Counted from the first letter of the stretch, positions 1 to 7,423 are shown. The stretch is DNA of 64,000 bases from Aminipila sp032051575 (GCF_032051575.1 NZ_DAMBYD010000004.1:124001-188000), one strand, 5' to 3'. A program made the numbers and translations. The notes: a model not told the origin generated them from the letters alone.

Positions 1-314
1 CACTGGGGATACAGTTTAGTGATCTGATAATAAATAAATTTATTTCCAAGCATTTTCTTCCATCCGAAAAAGTAGTAAGAGATAGTTACAAATTTGACAA
101 ATGCTCCGTTATTGAGTATTCAGATTATGGGATGCAGGCAGAGGAAGAGGGAAATGGTTTGGAGCATTTAGATAAGGCATATAAAAAGCAGATAGAGGAA
201 ATTTTAGAAAGCATATTTTATGCTGATAGCCAAAATCATCCCTTTATTTTAAAACACGGAAGAAAGAGTATATTTCCCAGTCTGGAAATGTTAGGAGGAA
301 AAAGATATGAGTGA
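1..314 (+). CDS. C-terminal end of an unidentified protein of the Tad-like locus (partial)
   Basis: An open frame runs in from the left edge with no stop and ends at 312-314, so only the last ~103 residues are visible. The first methionine codon is at 132, but the frame is open upstream and there is no ribosome-binding site there. The visible part is charged and helical, without membrane segments or a motif I recognise. The stop overlaps the start of the TadA-like ATPase gene by 8 nt, so the two are probably translationally coupled. In Tad loci the gene before tadA is often a CpaE/MinD-like ATPase, but nothing here proves that. Confidence 0.7.
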   Translation, partial: LGIQFSDLIINKFISKHFLPSEKVVRDSYKFDKCSVIEYSDYGMQAEEEGNGLEHLDKAYKKQIEEILESIFYADSQNHPFILKHGRKSIFPSLEMLGGKRYE

Positions 315-1743
315 ATTTGACATTATAAAATATACAGAAAATAAAAGAAAGGGGTTAGAGACAATCCTTAAAGAAGGGAATTTAGAAAGCTTTAAAGAAT
401 TATGTGACAAAGTACGAAAAATACTGGATGAAAGAGAAGGGTTAGAAGCAGTAAAAGATGAGGCTCTAAGAAGGCATAACAAAGCACTTCTTGGAAATAA
501 AGCAGAAGTAAGTTATTACATAAATAAGATACAGCAGATTTTAGAAGAAAAAAGATTATCAGCGGGATGGTTTCCGGATTGGTACAAAAATCTTGCAGAA
601 GCCATATACCATGAAGGATATGGCTTTGCAGGTTTTGCAAATTGGATGGACGATGACGGAAACTTCATTGAAAGCTCAACCTGTAAGATCATAGGGGAGA
701 GAATTTATAATGACGTAGAGGGTGTGCTGCAGCTGCAAAAACAGACTATAGACCGAGAAAGATTTGAAAAATTAAGAACCACACTTCTAAATGCTGACCC
801 TAAAAAGCTTAAGTCCGAAGCATACCATGAAATATACTCACTAGATGGTAAACGTATAACCATATATTACGACTCAGGTATGACAAAGGCCAATCAGCCA
901 ACCATAGTTTTCAGGCGTTACCTTAACAACGTTTCTTCCTTTGAGGCTCAGGCAGCAAGGCATACTATACCAGAAGAAGCAATATTACTATTTATGCAGA
1001 TGGTTAAATGTGGGTTCAATACTGCATTTATAGGACCGGTAAAATCAGCGAAAACAACATTCCTGACTGTATGGCAGAGCTATGAAGACCCCACCATGGA
1101 AGGGCTTCAGATTGAAACAGATCCTGAGATTCCGCTGCACCTTATTATGCCAAAGGCTCCCATCATGCAGCTTGTGCCCACAGGTAAATATATGAAGCAG
1201 GTGATTACAACGGCAAAGCGTTCAGATGCGCAGTATGTCGTACTGGGAGAAGCCAGAGATGGGGAAATGATGAATATTGCAGTTGAGGCAGCTAACATGG
1301 GCACAAGACATTCAAAGGTAACACTTCATACAAGTGAAACCATTGATTTCAGTTTTGATGTTGCAGATAAGATTACCAGAGCCTGTGGAGGCGACTTAGG
1401 GTGCAATATGATTAAGGTTGCCAAAAGCTTTCATTACATATTCAATTTTTTCAGCCTGCCAAGGGACAGAAAGCAGAAAAGGCTTAAAGGTATTTGGGAG
1501 ATGAGGTATGATAACGAGCAGATGCGAATTACCATGCATCAGATATGCAGATACCGCATTCTTGAAGATGACTGGGTATGGTCCTATGACATAGGAAAGG
1601 ATAAAACGGAAATAGGGACAGAGGAAAACTACGAAGCCTATCAAATATTTGAAAAGGAATTAAAAAAATTATCAGAAGCCCTTCCGGATAATGAAAAGCA
1701 TGTATGTGATCCTGCATTTTTAAAAATGTGGAGGAAACTGTAA
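307..1743 (+). CDS. TadA/CpaF-type secretion ATPase with an unusual P-loop
   Basis: Protein of 478 aa, about the size of TadA/CpaF/VirB11-type ATPases that drive assembly of Flp/Tad pili or related type II/IV secretion machines at the cytoplasmic face of the membrane. The N-terminal half is a helical domain. The Walker A region at residues 243-251 reads GPVKSAKTT: the lysine and threonines are kept, but the glycine before the lysine is alanine. A Walker B-like segment YVVLGEARD lies at about 310-318 and a conserved TLHTSE segment follows near 340. ATG at 307 follows AGGAGG by 6 nt. TadB- and TadC-like membrane genes follow at once. Family assignment is good. Activity is uncertain because of the P-loop and because neighbouring pilus genes are broken. 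Confidence 0.85.
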   Translation: MSEFDIIKYTENKRKGLETILKEGNLESFKELCDKVRKILDEREGLEAVKDEALRRHNKALLGNKAEVSYYINKIQQILEEKRLSAGWFPDWYKNLAEAIYHEGYGFAGFANWMDDDGNFIESSTCKIIGERIYNDVEGVLQLQKQTIDRERFEKLRTTLLNADPKKLKSEAYHEIYSLDGKRITIYYDSGMTKANQPTIVFRRYLNNVSSFEAQAARHTIPEEAILLFMQMVKCGFNTAFIGPVKSAKTTFLTVWQSYEDPTMEGLQIETDPEIPLHLIMPKAPIMQLVPTGKYMKQVITTAKRSDAQYVVLGEARDGEMMNIAVEAANMGTRHSKVTLHTSETIDFSFDVADKITRACGGDLGCNMIKVAKSFHYIFNFFSLPRDRKQKRLKGIWEMRYDNEQMRITMHQICRYRILEDDWVWSYDIGKDKTEIGTEENYEAYQIFEKELKKLSEALPDNEKHVCDPAFLKMWRKL

Positions 1744-1744
1744 C

Positions 1745-2668
1745 ATGGATAGGATTGTATTGCGCTTCATGTGCCTGATGACCTGCATAGGTCTATTTTT
1801 AATATTTAGAGGAAAAATACTTTACTTTATAAAAAGTATTTCATTACCTAAAGTAAATCAGAGAATAACAGAAAGCAGAATCAAAAAGCACATAGGCCAG
1901 ATATTTAAAGTGATAACCAACGGAAAACATATAAAGGAAAAGATGCGGGCATTTGTTTTTCTATCGTTTTTAATCCTCATATCCATGAGTATTGTAATGT
2001 TCAGAGCCTTTAGCTATAAGGGAGTTTTAATAGCGCTGGTAATGGCTTTCATGCCGTATGGATATGTACGGACAAAATTATTTATAAAACAGGTTAACGG
2101 CTAATTTGAAGGAGAAACCCTTATAGCTGAGTTGATAAATCAGTATAAGATATCCGATAAGAATATTTATGAAACGATAGATAAATGTATTCTGGCACTT
2201 AGTGATTCCACTTTATCAAAGAAGGCCCTGTTTCAATTAAAATTGAAGCTAAATTCTTATGTAGGGGATGATGAACTGCGGGAAGCTTTGAAGGATTTTA
2301 CTGCTAACTGGGATACGATTTGGGCAACAATGCTATCAGATAATATATACAATGCTGTGAAAGAAGACGTTGATATTCTTCAAGGACTTGAAAATATAAT
2401 GGAGCAGGGAAAGGAAATCACCAATTTTATAGAGGCTGATAAGAAAGAAGGAATGGAAACAGAGGTTATGGTGAAAATACTATGCCCTCTGTTTTCTGTT
2501 CTGATGCTTTTTATGGCTAAAAATATGGTGGGGTATTCGTGGAATACCATTTTAAAATATGAGTTTGTAGAGCCGGCAGGACTGTTCATTTTTACCTTGC
2601 TGGTATTTCTGGCAGCAGTTAACCTTATGGTTTTTCCTGTTTTAGGAAAACAGAAATATGATTTTTAG
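1745..2668 (+). pseudogene. TadB-like membrane protein interrupted by an in-frame TAA
   Basis: Two open frames (1745-2101 and 2105-2668) lie in the same reading frame and are separated only by TAA at 2102-2104. Joined, they give ~307 aa, the normal size of a TadB-type T2SSF membrane protein. There is an N-terminal membrane segment, a pair of hydrophobic segments ending in MPYGYVRTKLFIK, a helical cytosolic part (AELINQYKISDKNIYETIDK) and two C-terminal membrane segments. The second half has no convincing start: a TTG at 2132 sits too far from the GGAGAAA at 2111, and the codon at the right spacing is ATA (2123). I read this as a nonsense mutation. Readthrough, reinitiation or a sequencing error are alternatives. 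Confidence 0.75.
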
Positions 2669-2678
2669 GAGGGGAAAA

Positions 2679-3554
2679 ATGCACATTACAACGGGATATT
2701 ATACGGTTATCGTGATTATGTTTTCTGCCGGAGTATATCTGACGTGCAAGGGATTTTTGGGGGACAAAAGCATGATGCCCGTACGTTACAGAGACGGCCC
2801 TGCCTATAGGGTTAGAAAAATAAAATCCATACTGATGGATAAGAAACAAGATGATCTCTTTGCATCGGCAGGAATCAATATGAATATAGAAAAGTATAAT
2901 CTCATACGAAAGGTGGTAATCGTGGGGCTGTTATTATTAGGAATATTGAAACTGATGCATGGTGATATTGTGACAACACGTAAATTTCTTGTGCTGGGAT
3001 TGTTTCTTTATTATCTCACCTATCCCAAAGAAATGGTACATGGCAGAAAAACTCTTTTTTATATCATCATGACTAGACTTAAAAAAAGAAGGGCAGAGAT
3101 GATGGACGAGGAGTTGACAGGTATAATCATGCAGATGAAAAACATCATTATATCAAGCGGTGAAGATATATCTGCAAATTACATATTGACGCGGCTAATA
3201 CCGTTTACCAAACTGACCAGAAAGGCATTTATATCTGCACTTAGGTACATCAGGCAAGGGGAAAATGAAACAGCTACAACAAGCTTTGAGGAGACCTTTG
3301 GGACAAAACTGGGAAGCATGTTTGCAAACGTACTTGTTAAGCTTGACGAACTTCCTGCGGAGGAGTTCAGGGAACAGTTAAACGTGATACAGAAAAAGGC
3401 AGAGTCAGATCGAAGGACAAGAAAAAACAAGAAAATGACAAAACTAAATACCATCCGCTATATGTTTGCTTTGGCAGAAGCATTTATTATAGCGGGAAAT
3501 TTTATGTATTTAATTGTAATTGATTCAATGAAAACATTGGAGTTACTTAGATAA
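2679..3554 (+). CDS. TadC-like type II secretion F-domain membrane protein
   Basis: Protein of 291 aa from ATG 2679, chosen over the in-frame ATG at 2658 because AGGAGGGG sits just before it. A membrane segment at the N-terminus, a central pair and a C-terminal segment flank a cytosolic helical domain (about residues 125-250) with the charged pattern of T2SSF/TadC proteins (RRAEMMDEELTG, then DELPAEEFREQLNVIQKKAE). In Tad systems TadB and TadC form the inner-membrane platform on which the TadA ATPase works. The ATG follows the preceding reading frame by 10 nt, so the two are in one operon. The frame is intact. Confidence 0.8.
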   Translation: MHITTGYYTVIVIMFSAGVYLTCKGFLGDKSMMPVRYRDGPAYRVRKIKSILMDKKQDDLFASAGINMNIEKYNLIRKVVIVGLLLLGILKLMHGDIVTTRKFLVLGLFLYYLTYPKEMVHGRKTLFYIIMTRLKKRRAEMMDEELTGIIMQMKNIIISSGEDISANYILTRLIPFTKLTRKAFISALRYIRQGENETATTSFEETFGTKLGSMFANVLVKLDELPAEEFREQLNVIQKKAESDRRTRKNKKMTKLNTIRYMFALAEAFIIAGNFMYLIVIDSMKTLELLR

Positions 3555-3570
3555 GAAAAGGAGAACAGCG

Positions 3571-3720
3571 ATGAAAGGTATAACTTATGATGTAATTGGT
3601 TTAGCATTACTTGCAGTATTAATTCTCACATTTGTAATCGGGAAAAATTCAGATTCCATACAGGGAATACTGACCAGTATTGCACACTCGAATGTGTCTA
3701 AACTTGGCAGTTTGATGTAA
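3571..3720 (+). CDS. Small membrane peptide of the pilus locus (49 aa)
   Basis: Short gene with AAGGAGAAC upstream of ATG 3571. The 49-aa product has one hydrophobic stretch (about residues 8-23, DVIGLALLAVLILTFVIG) followed by a polar tail with Gln, Ser and Asn. Size and layout fit a Flp-type minor pilin or a small pilus accessory peptide, and its place after the TadC-like gene fits too, but no prepilin cleavage motif is clear. Confidence 0.55.
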   Translation: MKGITYDVIGLALLAVLILTFVIGKNSDSIQGILTSIAHSNVSKLGSLM

Positions 3721-3722
3721 AT

Positions 3723-3857
3723 ATGAAAGGGTTTATATTTACATGTATAGGGCTGGGGGTCATAGCAGCGGTATTTATTGTTATATCGGGACCTCTTTTT
3801 AATACCGGTTCTGAGGTTATGACAAACACTGCAACAGCAAGTGTAATGATTCCATAG
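3723..3857 (+). CDS. Small membrane peptide of the pilus locus (44 aa)
   Basis: ATG 3723 lies 3 nt after the previous stop, so translation is probably coupled; there is no separate strong ribosome-binding site. The 44-aa product has a hydrophobic segment (about residues 4-23) with a FIFTCIGLGVIAAVFIVISG core, then a short Thr/Ser/Ala-rich tail. It resembles its upstream neighbour in layout and may be a second small pilin-like subunit. Family not identified. Confidence 0.5.
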   Translation: MKGFIFTCIGLGVIAAVFIVISGPLFNTGSEVMTNTATASVMIP

Positions 3858-3867
3858 GAGGCAGCTT

Positions 3868-4278
3868 ATGAAGGAATGTTTGGCGTTTTTTATCTGTGTT
3901 GTTCTGATTGCTCCGTATCCGTGTCAGTATACAATTCAGATGGTAAACAACACTAGAATGGACAGAGTAGAAAATATAGTAAATACTGCAAAGGAGCAGG
4001 CAAGGTAGGCAGGATATTTCACGACAGCGATAACAGATAAAATGATTTCGGATATTAAAGATGTGGGTTTTGATGAGGATGATATAACTGTAAATGTGAC
4101 AAAGGTTCCTAAATACAGAACAGAGACTTTTGATGACAGGGAACTAATCAACTATGAGGTAGGAGTTAAAATCAATAAAAAAATAGCTGCAAACAAACTG
4201 TTCGGCATATCCGATGAGGAAAACCAGGGGATATATATAGTTCATGGAGCTGTAGCCTCAGAAAAACTGTCAGTGTAG
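3868..4278 (+). pseudogene. Pilin-like/TadE-like protein with an in-frame TAG
   Basis: ATG 3868 follows AGGAGGCAGCTT. The frame runs 46 codons to TAG at 4006-4008 and then continues open in the same frame to 4278; the whole would be ~136 aa. The N-terminal part is hydrophobic (CLAFFICVVLIA) followed by a charged helix, as in pilin-like proteins with an N-terminal anchor. The part after the TAG is soluble and ends ENQGIYIVHGAVASEKLSV. The 3' part has no ribosome-binding site of its own, so I read it as a nonsense mutation. Together with the TAA in the TadB-like gene it suggests the locus is decaying. Confidence 0.7.
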
Positions 4279-4294
4279 ATGAAGGAGGTAACAA

Positions 4295-4792
4295 ATGAAA
4301 TTCCTATTATATTTCTTTGGAATATTTCTGATTTTTTCAGCCTTCTCCATTTACCAGGTAGACAATGACATTTATCTATTGCAGCAGGAGCAGTTAAAGC
4401 ATATTTGTGACGACTGCTCCGCAGCAGCAATGCTGTATTATGATGAAGATTCTTTTGCCAAAGGAGATAAGGTATTTAATAAAACTGCGGGAAATGATGC
4501 GATTGAATATTTAATCCAAAATGATTTTAAGGATCAGCCCAAGGAATACCTTACATATTACTTTGAAGGTGATGGGACCATGACAAGATATAACGGCAGT
4601 CAGTTGGTAGGAGAGGAGAAAGGAATAGAATACCCCTATACTTTTGAAGAAAAGCTTACTGGATACAAAAGCCTGGTAAGTGAGCCTAGAGTCATAGTAA
4701 CCATAGACATGGGAGATTATGATTATAGGCTGACTTTTATGCGTGATCAGAGATTGATTAGAACATCAGGATATGAATATGTTGGAGGGTAG
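4295..4792 (+). CDS. Pilin-like membrane-anchored protein (165 aa)
   Basis: ATG 4295 follows AAGGAGGTAAC. The protein starts with a hydrophobic anchor (about residues 2-20, FLLYFFGIFLIFSAFSIYQV) followed by a soluble, mainly extracellular domain rich in Tyr and acidic residues. It is similar in layout to TadE/TadF pseudopilins, and its place at the end of the Tad-like operon supports that. The last ~53 residues, ending RTSGYEYVGG, recur as a separate fragment just downstream. Exact family unknown. Confidence 0.65.
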   Translation: MKFLLYFFGIFLIFSAFSIYQVDNDIYLLQQEQLKHICDDCSAAAMLYYDEDSFAKGDKVFNKTAGNDAIEYLIQNDFKDQPKEYLTYYFEGDGTMTRYNGSQLVGEEKGIEYPYTFEEKLTGYKSLVSEPRVIVTIDMGDYDYRLTFMRDQRLIRTSGYEYVGG

Positions 4793-4801
4793 AATGGATG
4801 G

Positions 4802-5002
4802 TTTAATTATATCAATCCGCATTCAAAATCTGAAAAGATAAATTATCCCTTTAAATTTAAGGAACAACTAAACGATTATGAAAATACAATAACAGAACCA
4901 ATGGTTGTTGTAACAATAGATGCTGGTAAGTTTCAATATAGAGGAATTTTACCGGATGCAGAAATGATTAGAACTTCAGGATATGAATATGTTGGAGGTT
5001 AA
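4802..5002 (+). pseudogene. Duplicated C-terminal fragment of the preceding pilin-like gene
   Basis: An open stretch of 66 codons without a start reads YPFKFKEQL..., TEPMVVVTIDAG..., MIRTSGYEYVGG. This matches the C-terminus of the 165-aa protein upstream (YPYTFEEKL..., SEPRVIVTIDMG..., LIRTSGYEYVGG). The copies have diverged, but the final ten residues are identical. It is the remnant of a tandem duplication whose 5' part has been lost. Confidence 0.75.
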
Positions 5003-5003
5003 A

Positions 5004-5237
5004 ATGAAAAAACCAGAATATATGGTTATCAACGATGGGCCACAATTTACACTATATAGAAAGCTTTTTAAGGGTGAGTATATTTGGTATAGAGATGAAT
5101 TATACAGGCTTAGAATGTATAAGAATGAGCTATGGCTTAAATTAGATACAGATGAAAACAAAGAGATTTTGGAAGCTAAAATAAAACAAAATGAACTTGT
5201 GACAAGGAGGGCCATCGATAAAGACTTGCGTTTTTAA
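5004..5237 (+). CDS. Small hypothetical protein (77 aa) at the end of the pilus locus
   Basis: ATG 5004 was chosen because GGAGG lies 8 nt before it; an in-frame ATG at 4983 is within the duplicated fragment. The product is soluble, highly charged and rich in Tyr, Lys and Glu, ending RRAIDKDLRF, with no known motif. It is the last gene before the toxin-antitoxin cluster, and its 3' end runs into a decayed type I antitoxin promoter (TTGCGT at 5226). Confidence 0.5.
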   Translation: MKKPEYMVINDGPQFTLYRKLFKGEYIWYRDELYRLRMYKNELWLKLDTDENKEILEAKIKQNELVTRRAIDKDLRF

Positions 5238-5380
5238 TGAAAATGTGGATATAATAGATAAAAGAGCCGTAGTAATGACTGGCTCATAAAAAGAGATAAT
5301 TAATATCAAAAACCGCTCTTTGGTCGCCAAACTCACAGAGTAGTTTTTGCTTTATTTGAGACTTACAATTGTAAAAGGAA
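5226..5380 (+). other. Decayed type I toxin-antitoxin module
   Basis: A promoter TTGCGT (5226-5231), 18 bp, TATAAT (5250-5255) is followed by the same GAGCC...GGCTC hairpin as the intact module 228 bp downstream. The stretch at 5341-5374 matches the 3' end of the intact toxin gene (TTTGCTTTATTTGAGACTTA...), but the rest of the toxin frame and its start are missing. It is a truncated tandem copy: an antitoxin-RNA promoter without a toxin. Confidence 0.65.
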
Positions 5381-5453
5381 AAAATTCGTTACTCTTTTTT
5401 CTAGGGGAATGCTGTTGTTAAGGTTACAGATATGACTTTATTATATAAAAGAC

Positions 5454-5483
5454 TTGCATTTTTAATGAAAATATGGATATAAT
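5454..5483 (+). promoter_or_regulatory. Promoter of type I antitoxin RNA (first intact module)
   Basis: TTGCAT at 5454-5459 and TATAAT at 5478-5483 with an 18-bp spacer. The same promoter architecture recurs at 5226, 7171 and 8801, always reading toward a toxin gene or remnant on the opposite strand. Confidence 0.75.
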
Positions 5484-5489
5484 AGAGAA

Positions 5490-5580
5490 AAGAGCCGTAG
5501 TGATAGCTGGCTCAATGAATAGAATAACGAGTTAACGAAAAACCACTCAAGGCGCCAACCAGAAGAGTGGTTTTTGCTTT
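5490..5580 (+). ncRNA. Antisense antitoxin RNA (first intact module)
   Basis: A short RNA predicted from the promoter at 5454-5483 to a hairpin-plus-T-run at 5543-5580. Its 5' end forms a GAGCC...GGCTC stem-loop; a related inverted-repeat sequence occurs in the leader of the toxin mRNA on the other strand (about 5730-5750). The two transcripts converge on a shared terminator, as in par/Fst systems where the RNA blocks toxin translation. The 5' and 3' ends are inferred. Confidence 0.65.
5543..5580. terminator. Shared bidirectional terminator of the first type I module
   Basis: Stem CCACTC (5543-5548) / GAGTGG (5565-5570), with TTTTTGCTTT after it on the + strand. On the minus strand the same stem is followed by TTTTTCGTT. 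It can end both the antitoxin RNA and the toxin mRNA. Confidence 0.7.
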
Positions 5581-5653
5581 ATTTGAGACTTACAATTGTA
5601 AGCACTAACATTGCAAATGTTATCATAAGCATTAAAGCTTGATAAACACTCAT
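5579..5653 (-). CDS. Type I toxin, Hol_Tox-like hydrophobic peptide (24 aa)
   Basis: The minus-strand gene starts at ATG 5653 after AAAGGAG. It encodes a 24-residue peptide beginning MSVYQALMLMITFAM and ending VSLK: one membrane-spanning helix with a short basic end, as in the putative holin-like (Hol_Tox) toxins of Firmicutes. Such peptides disrupt the cytoplasmic membrane when the antisense RNA fails. The gene was too short for routine calling. A leader with a second strong ribosome-binding site (GGAGGTGATGTACATGG on the minus strand, around 5700) opens an overlapping frame that may couple to the toxin start. Family assignment rests on size, composition, the convergent antisense RNA and the sister module at 8926-9006. 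Confidence 0.75.
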   Translation of the reverse strand: MSVYQALMLMITFAMLVLTIVSLK

Positions 5654-5751
5654 GGCTTTTCTCCTTTGTAGATTTAAAAGATGTATCCATGTACATCACC
5701 TCCAAGGGATACAGAGCCAGCCACCACTCTTTACGACTCTTTTCATGGTAA

Positions 5752-5780
5752 ATTGTAACAGATTTCTATATAAATTTCAA
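5752..5780 (-). promoter_or_regulatory. Promoter of the first type I toxin mRNA
   Basis: On the minus strand TTGAAA (5780-5775), a 17-bp spacer and TACAAT (5757-5752). Transcription would start near 5745 and give a ~90-nt leader before the toxin start. Confidence 0.65.
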
Positions 5781-5799
5781 TGACTACGAAATCTTTAAT

Positions 5800-5945
5800 C
5801 AATATTTGAATCGACAAATATAAAGGAGAAATGGATCACCGCCTTTGCATTGGTGGTTAGCCCGAAAGTCAGACTTAAGCCATCTAAATTTCTAATTTAG
5901 GTGGCTGTTGCTATTTTTGAGCTTGCATAAGGTAATAACCCTAAC
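5800..5945. other. Second decayed type I toxin-antitoxin module
   Basis: TATAAA at about 5819 is followed by an ACCGCC...GGTGGT hairpin and then by a terminator-like stem CCATCTAAAT/ATTTAGGTGG, the order seen in the antitoxin RNAs of the intact modules. On the minus strand a frame ending ITLCKLKNSNSHLN resembles a toxin tail, but it lacks the N-terminal half and a ribosome-binding site. The -35 region is weak. A relic. Confidence 0.5.
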
Positions 5946-5953
5946 TACAAACA

Positions 5954-6253
5954 TTAGTGTTCATCTGTTGATTTTACGGAATTAAATCGAATGAAAAATG
6001 GGTACAGTAAAGTCAAGAAAATGCAATAAGAGATATATAGCCCAAATGATAAAACATGACTTATGGCATGGTTAGCTGGATGGAATAAAACAGGAATTAA
6101 TAATAATATAATAAATATAAAGCTATTGATCCTAGCAATTTTGTGTTTGGTTCCGCAAAGCTTGCAAGGAATATAATTATGTAGAAGAGAATTAACCCAT
6201 TTTTCTTTATAAGTAAATTTATGACCGCACTTGATGCAATTTTGACTTTTCAT
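5954..6253 (-). CDS. CXXC-20-CXXC family membrane protein (copy A)
   Basis: ATG 6253 was chosen because TTGGAGTAGAT precedes it; the frame is open a few codons further upstream. The 99-aa product opens MKSQNCIKCGHKFTYKEK and has CIKC and CKLC separated by exactly 20 residues, the hallmark of the clostridial CXXC-20-CXXC family. The zinc-ribbon-like part is followed by two hydrophobic segments (about residues 40-58 and 64-85). Function is unknown in this family. It lies 34 nt downstream of its paralogue on the same strand, so the two probably form an operon that arose by tandem duplication. Confidence 0.75.
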   Translation of the reverse strand: MKSQNCIKCGHKFTYKEKWVNSLLHNYIPCKLCGTKHKIARINSFIFIILLLIPVLFHPANHAISHVLSFGLYISYCIFLTLLYPFFIRFNSVKSTDEH

Positions 6254-6287
6254 ATCTACTCCAATCTGTCGTAATGACACCTTATGA

Positions 6288-6605
6288 TTATTTTTGATCT
6301 TTGTTTTCGACTTGTTCAGTTATTGGTTTTATATTAAATCGAGCAAAGACTGGGTACAACAAGAACAATATAACTAAATATAAAAGAATAAATGCAATTA
6401 AGGGCACCTCATGGAATTTACAAATAGGTCGTTCAAGTAAGACTAACCCAATAAATAATAAGGATAGTAACAATTTGCTAGTAAATGTAGTTCTATACTT
6501 GGCTCCACAGATTTTACACAAAACAAAATTATGCGTTAAACAAGTAAAGAACTTTTCTTTATAAGTAAATTCATGGTTGCATTTAATGCACTTTTGACTT
6601 TTCAT
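6288..6605 (-). CDS. CXXC-20-CXXC family membrane protein (copy B)
   Basis: ATG 6605 follows GATTGGAGTAAAA, nearly the same context as copy A. The 105-aa product opens MKSQKCIKCNHEFTYKEK, with CIKC-20-CKIC spacing and two hydrophobic segments (about residues 40-58 and 64-82). It is the first gene of a two-gene operon. The tail (PVFARFNIKP) aligns with copy A (PFFIRFNSVK). Zinc binding by the four cysteines is likely from the family, but no role can be given. Confidence 0.75.
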   Translation of the reverse strand: MKSQKCIKCNHEFTYKEKFFTCLTHNFVLCKICGAKYRTTFTSKLLLSLLFIGLVLLERPICKFHEVPLIAFILLYLVILFLLYPVFARFNIKPITEQVENKDQK

Positions 6606-6904
6606 TTTTACTCCAATCTCTCCAAACGATACAATAAACATTATGTTTGAACAATTGTATTGTATATTATGCACGATGGATTTTCAATGAAATAGAAAAA
6701 AGTTAGGTATCAAAACTATAATTTAAATGTAAAATATTTACATATAATAAAAAGCAATGTATAATGCAAATATGGAATAAAATGTAAATAGTACATTGAT
6801 AATTAAATAATAAGCAGAGGGTTAGAACGATAAACACTCATTGTTGGATATCATTGAAAATTCACATAAAAACGTACATAATGAAATACAAGGAGGTTGA
6901 TATT
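6606..6904. other. Intergenic region between divergent genes
   Basis: Very AT-rich divergent promoter region between the CXXC-20-CXXC operon (minus) and the YefM-like gene (plus). I see -10-like TATAAT sequences near 6770 but no convincing -35 or operator. No gene is seen. Confidence 0.4.
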
Positions 6905-7153
6905 ATGCAAACAATCAATGTTACAAGTGCGAGAAATAATTTATTTAATCTTATAAATGAAGTAAATGAGAGTCATGAGCCTGTACAGATCCTTGGAAAA
7001 AAGGGAAATGCTGTAATCATTTCAGAAGATGATTGGCGAGCTATTGAAGAAATGCTGTATCTTCTGTCTGTACCTGGATTGGCAAAATCTATAAAGGAAG
7101 GGGTAGAAATGACTATAGACGAATGCATTCCTGAAAGTGAAGTGAATTGGTAG
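6905..7153 (+). CDS. Orphan YefM/Phd-family antitoxin
   Basis: ATG 6905 follows AAGGAGGTTGATATT, the best site in the frame. The 82-aa product begins MQTINVTSARNNLFNLINEV and has the GKKGNAVIISEDDWRAIEE segment typical of Phd/YefM antitoxins, with an N-terminal DNA-binding dimer domain and a C-terminal toxin-binding tail. The toxin gene normally follows within a few bases. Here a decayed type I antitoxin promoter starts 18 nt after the stop, and no RelE/YoeB frame is present. The module has probably lost its toxin. Confidence 0.8.
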   Translation: MQTINVTSARNNLFNLINEVNESHEPVQILGKKGNAVIISEDDWRAIEEMLYLLSVPGLAKSIKEGVEMTIDECIPESEVNW

Positions 7154-7170
7154 AAATGATAGGAAAATAC

Positions 7171-7370
7171 TTGCATTTTTTATGTAAATGTGGATATAAT
7201 AAAGAAAAGGATTACCGCTTTTGGTATGGCGGTTCAGTCCAAAACGATTAACGTGAATACACAAGGAAACAATGGCTACAATAAAAAAGAGCTACCGATG
7301 AACGGTTGCTCAAAATATGGTTTTTAAATTAAACGTCCTATTGTTGTGCAGGACGTTTAATTATTTTTTG
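7171..7370. other. Third decayed type I toxin-antitoxin module
   Basis: TTGCAT (7171-7176), 18 bp, TATAAT (7195-7200) and an ACCGC...GCGGT hairpin match the module at 8801 almost base for base. The sequence then jumps into the toxin core (GTGAATACACAAGGAAACAA at 7252-7271), lacking the terminator and both ends of the toxin gene. A strong hairpin AATTAAACGTCCT/AGGACGTTTAATT with a T-run (7327-7369) closes the unit. The antitoxin-type RNA could still be made. Confidence 0.65.
7327..7369 (+). terminator. Rho-independent terminator
   Basis: Perfect 13-bp stem AATTAAACGTCCT/AGGACGTTTAATT followed by ATTTTTT. It would stop transcription from the YefM-like gene and from the promoter at 7171. Confidence 0.8.
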
Positions 7371-7399
7371 AAATAATTAACTAATTTCCTTTAATACTA

Positions 7400-7423
7400 A
7401 CCCTGATAATTTCAGGGTTTTTA
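7400..7423 (+). terminator. Second terminator before the HTH/SLH operon
   Basis: ACCCTGA/TCAGGGT stem with a 4-nt loop followed by TTTTT. Between it and the HTH gene at 7545 no further gene is seen. Confidence 0.65.

Noticed and set aside
3868..4005. Independent 46-aa pilin peptide
   Set aside because: The frame continues cleanly after the TAG and the downstream part has no start signal, so one interrupted gene is the better reading.
4006..4008. TAG as a pyrrolysine codon
   Set aside because: Pyrrolysine is practically limited to methylamine methyltransferases; this is a pilin-like protein, no PYLIS-like hairpin was seen, and the neighbouring gene has a TAA, so decay is simpler.
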